Shown piece by piece: positions 1 to 9,237 of a DNA stretch of 64,000 nt. Origin of the DNA: AP-15 sp963733945 (GTDB taxonomy: Bacteria > Pseudomonadota > Alphaproteobacteria > ATCC43930 > CGMCC-115725); assembly GCA_963733945.1 (NCBI GenBank), contig CAVTFD010000029.1, forward strand, positions 15,683 to 79,682, written 5' to 3'. Positions within the stretch are counted from its first letter, which is position 1, and every line of letters starts with the position of its first letter. The position numbers and the translations under genes were made by a program. The notes beneath the pieces are model-generated. The model ran no database searches, had not been told where the DNA came from, and worked only from the letters and a program-made list of their open reading frames with translations.

Positions 1-831
1 CTGGGCGCCGAGATCGACGCGCGCAACATCCTTGACCCTGACTAGGCGCCCGCCCTGGGCGGTCTGGTCCTTGACGATGATGTCGCCGAATTCTTTGGGA
101 TCGTTGAACCGCGACTTGATGTCGACCGTATACTGGAATGCTTGATCGGGCGGTGCCGGCGGCATGCCGACCTGGCCCGCGGCGACCTCCTGGCTCTGCT
201 GCCTGATGACCCGGATCACGTCGGACGGAACCAAGCCATAGGAATAGAGCTTGTTCGGATCCATCCAGATCCGCATCGAATACTCGCCGGCCCCCATGAC
301 CGTGACGTTGCCGACCCCCGAGAGCCGAGCCAGCTCGTTGACCAGATTGATCGTCGCGTAGTTCCACATGAACAGGGAGTCGCGCGACTTGTCCGGTGAA
401 TCGAGAGTCACGAACAGCAGGATCGACGAGGATTTGGCGCGGATCGCGACCCCCTGGGCTTGCACCGCCTGCGGCAGCTGGGCCATCGCGTTCTGCACGC
501 GGTTCTGCACCAGCACCTGATCCATGTTTGGATCGCTGCCGATGTCGAAACTCACCGTCAGCACATACGTGCCGTCATAGGCGCTGGTCGACTGCATGTA
601 GATCATGCCCGGGGCGCCGTTCACCTGCAGCTCGATCGGCAGGGCGATGGTGTCGACGACGGTCTGCGGGCTGGCGCCGGGATAGCGGGTCGTCACCTGC
701 ACGGTCGGCGGCGTCACGTTCGGGTATTGGGCGACCGGCAGGCGAAACACGCAGATCGCGCCGATCAGCACCAGCACGATCGCCAGAACATTGGCAAGAA
801 CGGGATGTTCGATAAAGAATTTCGAGATCAT
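1..831 (-). CDS. RND efflux permease, AcrB/MexF-like (HAE1), N-terminal part
   Basis: This is the inner-membrane proton antiporter of a tripartite drug-efflux pump. Reading leftward from the ATG at 831, about 276 codons are present before the window edge cuts the gene. The protein starts MISKFFIEHPVLANVLAI, the usual first transmembrane helix of this family, followed by the porter-domain stretch with QYPNVTPPTVQVTTRYPG and later IDLVNELARLSGVG-like text. The start overlaps the stop of the upstream membrane-fusion gene (ATGA at 828-831), so the two are translationally coupled. Family is secure; substrate is not known. Confidence 0.93.
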   Translation of the reverse strand, partial: MISKFFIEHPVLANVLAIVLVLIGAICVFRLPVAQYPNVTPPTVQVTTRYPGASPQTVVDTIALPIELQVNGAPGMIYMQSTSAYDGTYVLTVSFDIGSDPNMDQVLVQNRVQNAMAQLPQAVQAQGVAIRAKSSSILLFVTLDSPDKSRDSLFMWNYATINLVNELARLSGVGNVTVMGAGEYSMRIWMDPNKLYSYGLVPSDVIRVIRQQSQEVAAGQVGMPPAPPDQAFQYTVDIKSRFNDPKEFGDIIVKDQTAQGGRLVRVKDVARVDLGAQ

Positions 832-2033
832 TTCTGCGACCCCGGACCCGCCGACCCGGTAACCGCCTCGATGGTGGTCGGCTGCGGCCTCACCTTAGTC
901 CCCGGCGTCGCCCGCCACAAATCGCCGACGACAACCCGGTCCTCCGGCGCCAGGCCCGAGGAAACAACGCGCAGCGCTCCCATCAGCGACCCGAGTTGGA
1001 CGTAACGCTGCCGCACGACATCGTTGCTGTCGAGAACCAGCAGATAAGTTCCGCCCTGATCGGTCTGCAGCGCGCGATCGGGCACCAACAGGGCGTTGCG
1101 GTCGACCCTGCCCATCGGCAGCCGCATGCGAACGAAGAACCCGGGGAGAATCGGGCGGTCGGGATTGGGGAGAACGCCGCGCACCAGCAACGTACCGGTG
1201 GCCGGATCGAGTTGCGGCGCCACGTATTCGATCGTCCCGCGATGCGGAAAGCCCTGTTCGTCGGACAAGCCGACATCGACCGGCACCTTGTGTAGATCGG
1301 CCAGGGTCAGCCGGTGCTGACTGAGATTTTGTCGGATCTTCAGAACCTGCTGCTCGCTCAAATTGGCGACGACATAGATCGGGTCGAGCTGGGTGATCTC
1401 GGCAAGCGCGGCCTGCTGACCACCGCCGCCGACGACGTTGCCGGGGTCGATCAGATGCTTGCCGACGATGCCGTCGAACGGCGCCCTGACCTCGGTGTAG
1501 CCCAGATTGACTTCATCGATTTGGACCTGGGCCTTGGCGCTGAGCAGTTGTGCCTCGGCGCTTGCTCGCTCGAACGCCCAGTGGTCGACCTCGGTCTGGG
1601 TCGCCGCATCTTTTTTAACGAGCGCGGTGTATCGGGCGAACTCCGTCTTGGCATAGAGGAGAGAAGCCTGCGCGGTCAGAACCTGGGCGTGGGCCTGTTC
1701 GAGCTGTTGTTTGTAGGGAGCCTGTTGGATCGTGAACAGCAGATCGCCTTTTTTAACAGACTGGCCGTCTTGGTAATGAATTTGATCGAGATAGCCCTCG
1801 ACCCGGGCGACCAGCTTGACATCGTTGACGGCCGCGGCATTGCCGGTGATCTCCACGTAATTGGTCACCGATTGTAGTCGGGGCAGCACGACCGGGACGG
1901 GCGCAGACGCGCTTGGCGCGGGTAATTGCGCCTGCGCGGTCCAGAACTTTGCAGCGCCGAAGGCGGCGACGACGGCGAGCGCCGCCGCGACACCGGCCAA
2001 CGCCAAGCGGCGCCGGATCGAAAGCCTGGTCAT
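828..2033 (-). CDS. RND efflux membrane fusion protein (periplasmic adaptor)
   Basis: The adaptor links the inner-membrane RND pump to the outer-membrane channel. The start MTRLSIRRRLALAG at 2033 is chosen because it gives an N-terminal membrane anchor and follows a GAGGG ribosome site; a longer frame extends upstream without domain support. The protein is 401 aa. It has the barrel-sandwich motif GYLDQIHYQDGQSVKKGDLL near residue 75, an alpha-hairpin with repeated QLEQAHAQVLTAQASL heptads, and then the lipoyl half and beta-barrel (RAPFDGIVGKHLIDPGNVV). It lies 7 bp after the outer-membrane gene and overlaps the permease start. The order OMP-MFP-RND is less usual than MFP-RND-OMP. Confidence 0.93.
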   Translation of the reverse strand: MTRLSIRRRLALAGVAAALAVVAAFGAAKFWTAQAQLPAPSASAPVPVVLPRLQSVTNYVEITGNAAAVNDVKLVARVEGYLDQIHYQDGQSVKKGDLLFTIQQAPYKQQLEQAHAQVLTAQASLLYAKTEFARYTALVKKDAATQTEVDHWAFERASAEAQLLSAKAQVQIDEVNLGYTEVRAPFDGIVGKHLIDPGNVVGGGGQQAALAEITQLDPIYVVANLSEQQVLKIRQNLSQHRLTLADLHKVPVDVGLSDEQGFPHRGTIEYVAPQLDPATGTLLVRGVLPNPDRPILPGFFVRMRLPMGRVDRNALLVPDRALQTDQGGTYLLVLDSNDVVRQRYVQLGSLMGALRVVSSGLAPEDRVVVGDLWRATPGTKVRPQPTTIEAVTGSAGPGSQK

Positions 2034-2040
2034 GTCGCCC

Positions 2041-3687
2041 TCACCATTCCGGCGGCCGGATCTTGGCGCTGACATCGGCGGGGGTCGGTAGACCCGGCGC
2101 CGCCTGCGCTGGTTGGTTCGGGGCGGGGAGCAGATCGCCCCAATTGGTGCGGTTGCGCATCTCTTCGACCGTCTGCGTCGGTACGAACTCGTTGTTGTCG
2201 CGAATCTGCCATCCGCCCCCCAGCGCCCGATAGACCGTGGCGAGCCCGGTCGAAACATTCCCTTCGGCGGTGGCGAGATCGTTCTGCGCCGTATAAAGGT
2301 TTTGCTCCGCCGTCAGCACCGTCGTGAAATCGCGCGTGCCCAACTGATATTGCAAAATGGCGAGCCCGACCGCCGCGTTGGCGGCGGCGACGCTGCGCCG
2401 CAGATCGTCGACCTCCTTGCGCGATTCGAGAAAGGTCGCCAATCCGTTTTCGACCTGTTGTTGCGCGGTCAGCACCGAATTCTGATAGTCGACCAGCAAT
2501 TCCTGCAGTTTCGCGTCCTGCACCCGCACCGTATTGGTGATCTGGCCATAGTTCAGGATGTTCCACTGAAAGGTCGGGCCAAAACCGAACGTGATGCCCT
2601 TGCCCATGAATAGATCGCTGAGCTTGTTGCCGTTAATGTTGGCGGAGATGGTGCCAAAGGTCCCAAGCAGGCTGAACGCCGGGTAGAGATTCGCCTCGGC
2701 GAAGCCGATCTGCGCACTTTGCGACATCGCCGCCAGCTCGGCCGCGCGGATGTCCGGCCGGCGACGGACGAGATCGGCGGGAATGCCGACCGCGACGGTC
2801 ATCGGTGGCACCGGGATCGTCTGCGGCCCGCGCAGCAGATTGTCGAGCGGCTGCGGCGCCATGCCCAGCAATACGCTCAAGGCATTCAAGCCTTGCTTCA
2901 GCTGGGCGGTCAGTTGCGGCACCGCCGCTTCGGTCTGGCCGAGGACATTTTGCGCCTGATAGACGTCGAGTTTGGTCGCGGCGCCGCCATGGAACCGTGC
3001 TTCGGCAATCGCCAGCGCCTTCTTTTGCTTGACGATGTTGTCCTCGGCGATCGCAATCTGCGTCTGCAGGGTGCGGATGCCGATATAGGTCGTGGCCACA
3101 TCGCCGAGCAATGTCACCAGCGTATCGTCATAGGAAGCGATCGAGGCGAGATAGGCGGCGTCGGCCGACTGGATGGCGCGGCGGAATTTGCCCCAGAAAT
3201 CCAGTTCCCAATCGATCGACGCGCCGAGCGAGGCGCGCCAGAAGCCGGAAACCTGGCTTTCTGGGGTCGCGGTCGGATCGGCGTGGCTCGGCCGGGCGTA
3301 AATGATCGAGCTCGTCGCCTGCTGCGACTGCGGATAGAAATCGCCGATCGCTACTCCCAGCTCTGCGCGCGCCTGCAGCACCCGCGTCCCGGCGGCGACC
3401 AAGCTGAGGTTCTGGCCATAGGCGATGTCAATCAGCCGGTCGAGAACCGGGTCGTGAAACACCCGCCACCAAGTCTCGTACTCTTGTGTTTTGGTGTCGA
3501 CGGACGGCTGGTTTGCTTCGAGAAATTTGACGGCAGCGGGCGCGGGTGGCGATTGGTAATCCGGCCCGACCATGCAGCCACTGCACGCGAGCGTCAGCAA
3601 CGCCGCGGCCGCGCGGCCCAATCGGGCCACCGCCTTGGTCGTGCCGACCTCGTCCGCGCCGAATATTCCCGGCGGGATCCCCCTCAT
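2041..3687 (-). CDS. Outer-membrane efflux lipoprotein, NodT/OprM family
   Basis: This is the TolC-like outer-membrane channel of the pump and the first gene of the three-gene operon. The 548-aa protein has a signal sequence ending in a lipobox (LTLACSGC near residue 38) followed by MVGPDY, the hallmark N-terminus of NodT-family lipoproteins. Two repeated outer-membrane-efflux domains follow, with typical helical text such as YQAQNVLGQTEAAVPQL and RRPDIRAAELAAMSQSAQIG. Length agrees with the family, which is slightly under 500 aa, with extra residues at both ends. The start could be internal because the first 20 residues are not family-like. Confidence 0.92.
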   Translation of the reverse strand: MRGIPPGIFGADEVGTTKAVARLGRAAAALLTLACSGCMVGPDYQSPPAPAAVKFLEANQPSVDTKTQEYETWWRVFHDPVLDRLIDIAYGQNLSLVAAGTRVLQARAELGVAIGDFYPQSQQATSSIIYARPSHADPTATPESQVSGFWRASLGASIDWELDFWGKFRRAIQSADAAYLASIASYDDTLVTLLGDVATTYIGIRTLQTQIAIAEDNIVKQKKALAIAEARFHGGAATKLDVYQAQNVLGQTEAAVPQLTAQLKQGLNALSVLLGMAPQPLDNLLRGPQTIPVPPMTVAVGIPADLVRRRPDIRAAELAAMSQSAQIGFAEANLYPAFSLLGTFGTISANINGNKLSDLFMGKGITFGFGPTFQWNILNYGQITNTVRVQDAKLQELLVDYQNSVLTAQQQVENGLATFLESRKEVDDLRRSVAAANAAVGLAILQYQLGTRDFTTVLTAEQNLYTAQNDLATAEGNVSTGLATVYRALGGGWQIRDNNEFVPTQTVEEMRNRTNWGDLLPAPNQPAQAAPGLPTPADVSAKIRPPEW

Positions 3688-4067
3688 GGCCGTCGTTACA
3701 CCCCCGTACCCACCGGATCGTCAGCCCGGCGCGGCCACGCGTCATCCCCGTGAACACGCGGCTTGGCCTGAGTTGCCCTCGCCGTTGCCGACGGCATAAT
3801 GCCCCATAACAGGCACGAGGGTAACCGCTAATTGGTAGGGCTTGCCTACAGGAAGCCGGTCGGTTGGACACGGCCGAGCTGCTATTGGCCGCGCTCGGTG
3901 TCGTCGCCGCGGGAATTTAAGCGATCGCAATCATTTCCCGGATGGAGGCGCGTCCGTGTGCCGCAGTCCCCCGGGGGCGAGCAAAGGCAGAGCCCTGCCC
4001 GCCCCCCAATCCGGCTGTTCCGAAACGCCGGTCAGATCCAATCGGAGAACCCGCTGGGATCTCGGCT
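3688..4067. other. 380-bp gap between efflux operon and OmpA-like gene
   Basis: The short open frames here on both strands lack domain text or credible ribosome sites. The right part is the 3' side of the OmpA-like gene and the left part should hold the promoter of the leftward efflux operon. I see no clear -35/-10 pair or operator palindrome. Confidence 0.4.
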
Positions 4068-4637
4068 TCAGGCGCCGGGCGCGCCCGGTCCCTGGACAGT
4101 GATCACGATGCGGCGGTTCTGCGCGCGCCCGGCGGGGGTGTCGTTCGACGCGACCGGATGGGTCTCGCCAAAGCCCTTGGCCGCGATGATGTTCGGGTTC
4201 ACGCCCTGCGATACCAGGAAGGTCACGACCGCACCCGCCCGGCGCGACGACAAGGTCAGATTGTCGTTGATTCCGGCCTGTTGCAACGCCGGTCCGACTG
4301 GGGTGTTGTCGGTATACCCGTAGACGACGACTTTGGCGTTCTGGAGATTGATCAGTTTGGGCACGATATTGTTCTTGAGCTCCGCCTGCCCGGCCGGGCT
4401 CAACTCAAACCCACCTGGCGGAAACAACAAATCTCCTGCCTCGACAAAGGTGGCTTCCTTTTGCAATGCCGCAATTTGCGCCTGAAGCTGCTGGTTCTGC
4501 GCTTGAAGCTGCTGGTTCTGCGCCTGAAGGTCGTCATAGGCGCTTTGCGATACGCAAGCGGACAACAGCAGTGCCGCGAGCGGAACGGCAACCGCCCAAC
4601 CGGTATGTTTTCTCAGCGGAATTGATATGCGTGTCAT
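4068..4637 (-). CDS. OmpA-family peptidoglycan-binding lipoprotein
   Basis: This is a small outer-membrane lipoprotein expected to tether the envelope to peptidoglycan. The start MTRISIPLRKHTGW at 4637 follows a strong GGGGAGGG ribosome site. Of 189 aa, residues 1-26 form a signal peptide with lipobox LLSAC. A short coiled coil made of exact repeats of QAQNQQL follows (about residues 32-55). Then comes an OmpA C-terminal domain with VVVYGYTDNTPVG, the LSSRRAGAVVTFLVSQGV helix and the AKGFGETHPVASNDTPAGR and NRRIVI signatures. It is monocistronic, diverging from the glyoxalase-fold gene. It resembles Pal/YiaD-type proteins; which one is unclear. Confidence 0.9.
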   Translation of the reverse strand: MTRISIPLRKHTGWAVAVPLAALLLSACVSQSAYDDLQAQNQQLQAQNQQLQAQIAALQKEATFVEAGDLLFPPGGFELSPAGQAELKNNIVPKLINLQNAKVVVYGYTDNTPVGPALQQAGINDNLTLSSRRAGAVVTFLVSQGVNPNIIAAKGFGETHPVASNDTPAGRAQNRRIVITVQGPGAPGA

Positions 4638-4713
4638 GATTGTGGCCCTCCCCTTCGAACAAAAAATTTGAAACCCGCACTCGGCGCCGGCCACCTTGGC
4701 GGTGACCAGGCAG

Positions 4714-4730
4714 CCCATCTCGCAGATGGG
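4714..4730. repeat. 7-bp stem hairpin between divergent genes
   Basis: CCCATCT, a CGC loop and AGATGGG form a perfect inverted repeat in the intergenic region between the OmpA-like and glyoxalase-fold genes. It could be an operator. No run of T follows it on either strand, so a terminator is less likely. Confidence 0.4.
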
Positions 4731-4895
4731 TGGAATATGTGTAAGCGAAATCCGCGCAGTCGGCAATCAGCCAATTCCGCGACCGAGCCGCAATCCGCCC
4801 GCTACGCAATCGCTCTGTGCAATGGCGGGATGCGCTCGAAAAGCAGGCCGGCCTTTGATAATCTGTCGGGCGCGTTAGCCAGGGAGGAAACAGCG

Positions 4896-5252
4896 ATGAT
4901 CCAGGCGAGCGGAATCGACCACATTGTGCTGCATTGCAACGACGTTGGGCGCGCCAAGAAGTTTTACACGGAAATCTTAGGCATGACTGTCTACCGCGAG
5001 GATGACGGTCAGGTATTTATGCACGCGGGCGGGCAGGGGGTGGCTCTGTTCAAAAAGCAGGTCGAGGCGCCGCTGACCGCCGGCAACGACCTCAACCATC
5101 TCGCCTTGAATGTCGCGGGCGGCACCTACGAAACCCTGAAGGCCGAGCTCGAGAGCCACGGCGTCGCGGTCGGCGGCCGCCCCGGCGACGACCACTGCAT
5201 CTATTTTCGCGATCCCGACGGGCACCGCCTGCAGCTGATGTTCAGTCGCTGA
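4896..5252 (+). CDS. VOC/glyoxalase-fold family protein
   Basis: The 118-aa protein is a single vicinal-oxygen-chelate domain, the fold of glyoxalase I, extradiol dioxygenases and fosfomycin-resistance proteins. The start MIQASGIDHIVLHCND follows GGGAGGAAA. The metal-ligand positions look intact: His in GIDHIVL, His in LNHLALNV, and the C-terminal IYFRDPDGHRLQLM segment, a very common VOC ending. Proteins of this size act as homodimers. The substrate cannot be read from sequence; neighbours (oxidoreductases) give no clear pathway. Confidence 0.88.
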   Translation: MIQASGIDHIVLHCNDVGRAKKFYTEILGMTVYREDDGQVFMHAGGQGVALFKKQVEAPLTAGNDLNHLALNVAGGTYETLKAELESHGVAVGGRPGDDHCIYFRDPDGHRLQLMFSR

Positions 5253-5262
5253 GCCGGGTGGG

Positions 5263-6203
5263 TCACCAGCCGAGCTGCGCGCGCAGGCCGCTGACCGCTT
5301 CGAGCTGGCGCTCGTGGTCGCCGGTAAAGCGCACGATCAGATCGCTGACCCCGGCGTCGGCATAGCCCTTTAGCCACTCCGCCGCCTTGGCGGCCGGGCC
5401 GCCGAAACACGCCTGCCGTTTGCGCAGCACCGCTGCCGGCTGGCCGTAATAATTTTCGAGGAAATCGTCGATGCGCCGTTCCGCCCGCGCCGCGTCATCG
5501 TCGAGCGCCAAGGTCACATAATTCGCCGCCGCGAACCTCGCCGGGATCGCGCCCGGCCTCGCGCACGACCTGCTGCACCTCGGCCCATTGCTGGCTCCAG
5601 CGCGCGAGATCGGGCTCGTTGGCGAACCAGCCGTCGAAATGCCTGCCGGCGCGTTCGAGCGCCGGGCGCACCGATCCGGCGAGCCAGATCGGCGGGCCGC
5701 CCGGCCGATGCGGCGTCGGGCCGAGGACGCCCGTCCTTGACCGGCCATCGCCCGTCCCAATCGACCGGCTTGCCGGTCCACAAGGCCCGCGCCAGCCGCA
5801 ACCCTTCCATCATGCGGCCGACGCGCCCTTCGAACGGCACCCCGGCGGCGGCGAATTCGGCGCGGATATTGGCGACATCGCCGGCGATCCCGGCGCCCAG
5901 CACCAGCCGGCCCTCGCTGATCCGGTCGAGGGTCGCGAGCTGATGGGCCAGCACGACCGGGTTGCGCAACGCCGGCAGAAACACCGCGGTGCCAACCGAC
6001 ACCTTGCGGGTCCGCGCCGCGACTGCGGCGAGCAGGGTCAGCGGATCGTGCCGCGGCCGCGCCAGCACCGAGTTGCCGACCCAGATCGCATCGTAGCCGA
6101 GCCCCTCCGCTCGCTCGGCGAGCGCCAATAGCGGTCCCGTCTCGGGCCGGCCCTGCATGACCGCCTCTCGGGTCGGCAACAAATATCCGATGCGCGGCGC
6201 CAT
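5263..6203 (-). pseudogene. LLM-class flavin-dependent oxidoreductase, broken by two single-base shifts
   Basis: This would be a luciferase-like F420/FMN monooxygenase of the TIGR03571-like type. Translation starts MAPRIGYLLPTREAVMQGRP and is good to WPVKDG. There one extra base (about 5729-5733) moves the frame. The middle segment continues in a second frame (VLGPTPHRPGGPPIWLAGSV, then DGWFANEPDLARW). A second extra base near 5541-5545 moves it to a third frame (AANYVTLALDDDAARAE to the stop at 5263). Without the shifts it would be a normal length of about 312 aa. Both shifts fall in GGGC/CCCGG runs, so either recent decay or residual sequencing error is possible. Confidence 0.85.
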
Positions 6204-6312
6204 CGCTGGTCTCCTTGGCTATCGCGGCCCGCTTCTGGTCAGCAGGACCGCAGGTTCCCGGAGCGGACGATAGCATATCGGCGGGCGGAGATGATTTACG
6301 TGATGCCGGCCT

Positions 6313-7082
6313 TCAGTTCGGCGCCTCGCCGCGAATAGTCACCAGGCACAGGTGATCCTTGCGCGACTTCGGCGTGCTCGGATCGGCAATGTCGCGCTCC
6401 AGGCGTTTCACCCCCGCTTGATAAGCGGCGTCGGAGATTGCGTGCAATTGCGAGCAGGTGTCCCGACGGCGCACGATCTCGAGCCACGCCGGCAGGCTTT
6501 GCTCGAAATGAACGTGCTCGTAGGCCACCGCGACCATCACGAGGCCAGCCGCCTCCATGACCCCGACCACGTATTCGGAGGCCAAAAATCTTGCAGATCG
6601 ACCAGCCGCGCCTCCGGGAAATATTCGTAGTAGAGCCAGTCGGCCGATTCCTGCGGGCACATATTGCGCAAAACAAATCGACCACCGGGTCGAAGAACCT
6701 GCAAGACCGCCCGCAGCATGCCTGCCTTGTCTTCGAGATGATGCAAGGCGAATTGGCAGCAAACAAAATCAAAACTCCGCACCGCAAACGGCAGCACCGC
6801 GCCATCCGCGCGCAGCCAGGCGAGCTCCGGCGCCTTGAGGCGAGCCTGCCGCAGCATGCCGAGCGACCGATCGAGGCCCGCGTACCAGGCGTGTGGCACC
6901 GCGACGCGGTTCGCGATCAGCTGATTTCCGGTACCGCAGCCGATGTCCAAAACCGCCGGATCGGCAGATGCGCGCTGTTCGGCAAACGCCAACAGCTCCG
7001 GATCGGCCGGGCGCGCCCGATACGGCTGCGCGTCGTAAAGATCGGCGATCTCGTCGTAGTTTACCCTCGGGAGGCGCCGCAT
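6313..7082 (-). pseudogene. SAM-dependent class I methyltransferase, split by a one-base deletion
   Basis: The first frame (start MRRLPRVNYDEIADLYDAQP) carries the Rossmann SAM-binding motif VLDIGCGTGNQLIA, an acidic residue after beta-2 (YAGLDRSLGML), and motif CCQFALHHLED. It runs to VDLQDFWP. The natural continuation SEYVVGVMEAAGLVMVAVAY, followed by the C-terminal part ending CLVTIRGEAPN, is in another frame. One base is missing around 6578-6582. Joined, the product is about 256 aa, normal for small-molecule or ubiquinone-type methyltransferases. Substrate is unknown. Confidence 0.85.
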
Positions 7083-7290
7083 CGTGCCCCTCTACCCGGC
7101 GAGCGGGGTTACTTACCGATAGCGCGAATCCAACCCCCCGGAAATAGCGGCGCTGTCCTCGCTGTTGCTAGCGGCGGCAATCGCAAAGTCGCAGATCTTG
7201 TGACGCAAACCAGGATCTCGCATCTCGGTTTCCGGGATGGCGTCGAGGAAGCCGAGCGCATCATCTGCGGCCAGGATCGCGGCGAGGCGG

Positions 7291-9048
7291 TCACGGCCCC
7301 TCGCTCGACGCCAGGCGCAGGCCGGACAGGTAGAACTCGCGGTGCTCGGGGTCGCGCCAGTTCTCCGCGCTTGGCACTAATATGTTCGTAAGAGTGCGTA
7401 ACCGACGAACCACTTCCCGTGCCTCGTCAAGACGACGCATGTGCGCGTAACAGGACGCAAGAAACCGGTAGGTGGGGACCCAATTCGGCTTCTCCTGCAG
7501 TGACCGAAGCAACGCCGCCCTGGCTTCCTCCAGCCTGCCGGCAAAGAAATGGGCCACGCCAATCCCCATCAGCGGATTGGCTCGCTGCTCGCGGGGGTTC
7601 AGGCGCAACGAGGTCTCAAAATGCTCTATCGCCACATCAGGCTCGCCCGCCCACGCCCTCAGCCAGCCGCTCCACTGCCAAGCGCGAGCGGAGCTCGGAT
7701 TGAGCCTCAGGCTGCGGTCGAGTAGGGCGATGGCAGCATCGATTTCTTCGCCGAAATAGCCGAGCGTGAAGGCGGCGCTACTGAGAACATCCGGATCGTC
7801 ACCAGCGGCTAGCAGGGCGCGCCGAGAGAGATCGACCCCTTTTCGGCGGCTCGTTTCCGCGTCGACAGTCCACCCTGTGACGTGAAGGTCGTAATACCTG
7901 CGTGCGGCCTCCGCCAAGGCGGAGCCATAGTTTGGATCCTGTTCGATCGCTTGCTCAAGCAACTCGAGCGACCGGATTGTTGCATCTTTTTCCCAAGAGA
8001 AAGCGAGAGCGTGAGCGCGCAGGTAAAGGTCATAGGTCGTCAGATCGGTGGTTGGGCGTTGTGCCGACCGCGCTATCTCCGCAGCCTGCAACATTGGCTC
8101 GATGACGCCGGCGACGCTCGTTGCCACTTGATCCTGGAGGTCGAACACATCTTCGAGCGCGCCATCGAAGCGCTCGGCCCACAGATGCGCTCCGTTTGTC
8201 GCGTCGATCAGCTGGGCGGTGATGCGCACCCGCCCGGCTGCCTTGCGCACCGAGCCTTCGAGGACATAGCGGACGCCCAATTCGCGGCCGACCTGCTTTA
8301 CGTCAACGGCCTGGCCCTTGTACGTGAAACTCGAATTGCGGGCGATGACGAACAGCCAGCGGATCCGCGACAGCGCGGTAGTGATCTCCTCGACCATGCC
8401 GTCGGCGAAATAGTCCTGTTCCGGATCGCCACTCATGTTTTGGAACGGCAGCACTGCGATCGATGGCTTATCGGGCAGGGTGAGCACTGGTGGCGGCGCA
8501 GACGGCTCGGGCATGGGCTTTGCCTCCGGCATGAGGCGAAATGCGCGCACCGGTCGCGTGATGTTCTTGACCTGCTGCTCGCCCATGTCCTCGAACGCGA
8601 AGGCGAGCTTGTCGCGCACCTGGTCGCGCACCACGCGGCTGACACAGATGCCGCCCGGCTCGGCCAGTGTTTCGAGGCGAGCAGCGACATTGACGCCGTC
8701 GCCGAAGATGTCGCCCCCGTCGATGATGATGTCGCCGAGATTGATGCCGAAGCGGAATTCGATCCGCGTCTCGGCCGGCACACCGGTATTCCGCTCGGCC
8801 ATCTCCCGCTGCACGTCGACCGCGCAGCGCACGGCGTCGACGACGCTGGCGAACTCGACCAAAAGCCCGTCGCCAGTGGTTTTGACGATGCGGCCGCGAT
8901 GTTCGACGATCCTCGGATCGACCAATTCGCGCCGGATCGCCTTCAACCCTGCTAGCGTGCCTTCCTCGTCGGCGCCCATCAGCCGCGAATAGCCGACGAC
9001 ATCGACTGCCATGATGGCCACTAGCCGTCGTTCTGCGCGATCCTGCAT
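7291..9048 (-). CDS. Class III adenylate/guanylate cyclase with TolB-like and TPR domains
   Basis: This is a predicted cytosolic cyclase with sensor modules. The start MQDRAERRLVAIMAVD at 9048 is preferred over a GTG at 9093 because GGGGAGG sits 8 nt before it. The cyclase homology domain occupies about residues 8-180: IMAVDVVGYSRLM and TTGDGLLVEF supply the two metal-binding aspartates, and GDIFGDGVNVAARLE follows. Residues 200-330 are TolB-N-like (SIAVLPFQNMSGDPEQDYFA, GVRYVLEGSVRKAAGRVRI). The remainder is a TPR-rich region. This architecture is common in rhizobia and relatives. The activating signal is unknown. Confidence 0.9.
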   Translation of the reverse strand: MQDRAERRLVAIMAVDVVGYSRLMGADEEGTLAGLKAIRRELVDPRIVEHRGRIVKTTGDGLLVEFASVVDAVRCAVDVQREMAERNTGVPAETRIEFRFGINLGDIIIDGGDIFGDGVNVAARLETLAEPGGICVSRVVRDQVRDKLAFAFEDMGEQQVKNITRPVRAFRLMPEAKPMPEPSAPPPVLTLPDKPSIAVLPFQNMSGDPEQDYFADGMVEEITTALSRIRWLFVIARNSSFTYKGQAVDVKQVGRELGVRYVLEGSVRKAAGRVRITAQLIDATNGAHLWAERFDGALEDVFDLQDQVATSVAGVIEPMLQAAEIARSAQRPTTDLTTYDLYLRAHALAFSWEKDATIRSLELLEQAIEQDPNYGSALAEAARRYYDLHVTGWTVDAETSRRKGVDLSRRALLAAGDDPDVLSSAAFTLGYFGEEIDAAIALLDRSLRLNPSSARAWQWSGWLRAWAGEPDVAIEHFETSLRLNPREQRANPLMGIGVAHFFAGRLEEARAALLRSLQEKPNWVPTYRFLASCYAHMRRLDEAREVVRRLRTLTNILVPSAENWRDPEHREFYLSGLRLASSEGP

Positions 9049-9237
9049 TGCAGTACCTCCCCGCAACGGGCCGCCCCGGTCTCGTTCGCTCACACCGATC
9101 TTACCAGATCAGCCGGTGGAAAGACGGCGCTTGTCATTCCGCGGCCGTCGTCCCGGCGCGGGCCGGATAACTGACCTTCGCCGGTACGACGGTGTCGCAT
9201 GGCCCTACTGGAAAAATCGGGGCCGTTGGCGCCGCAG

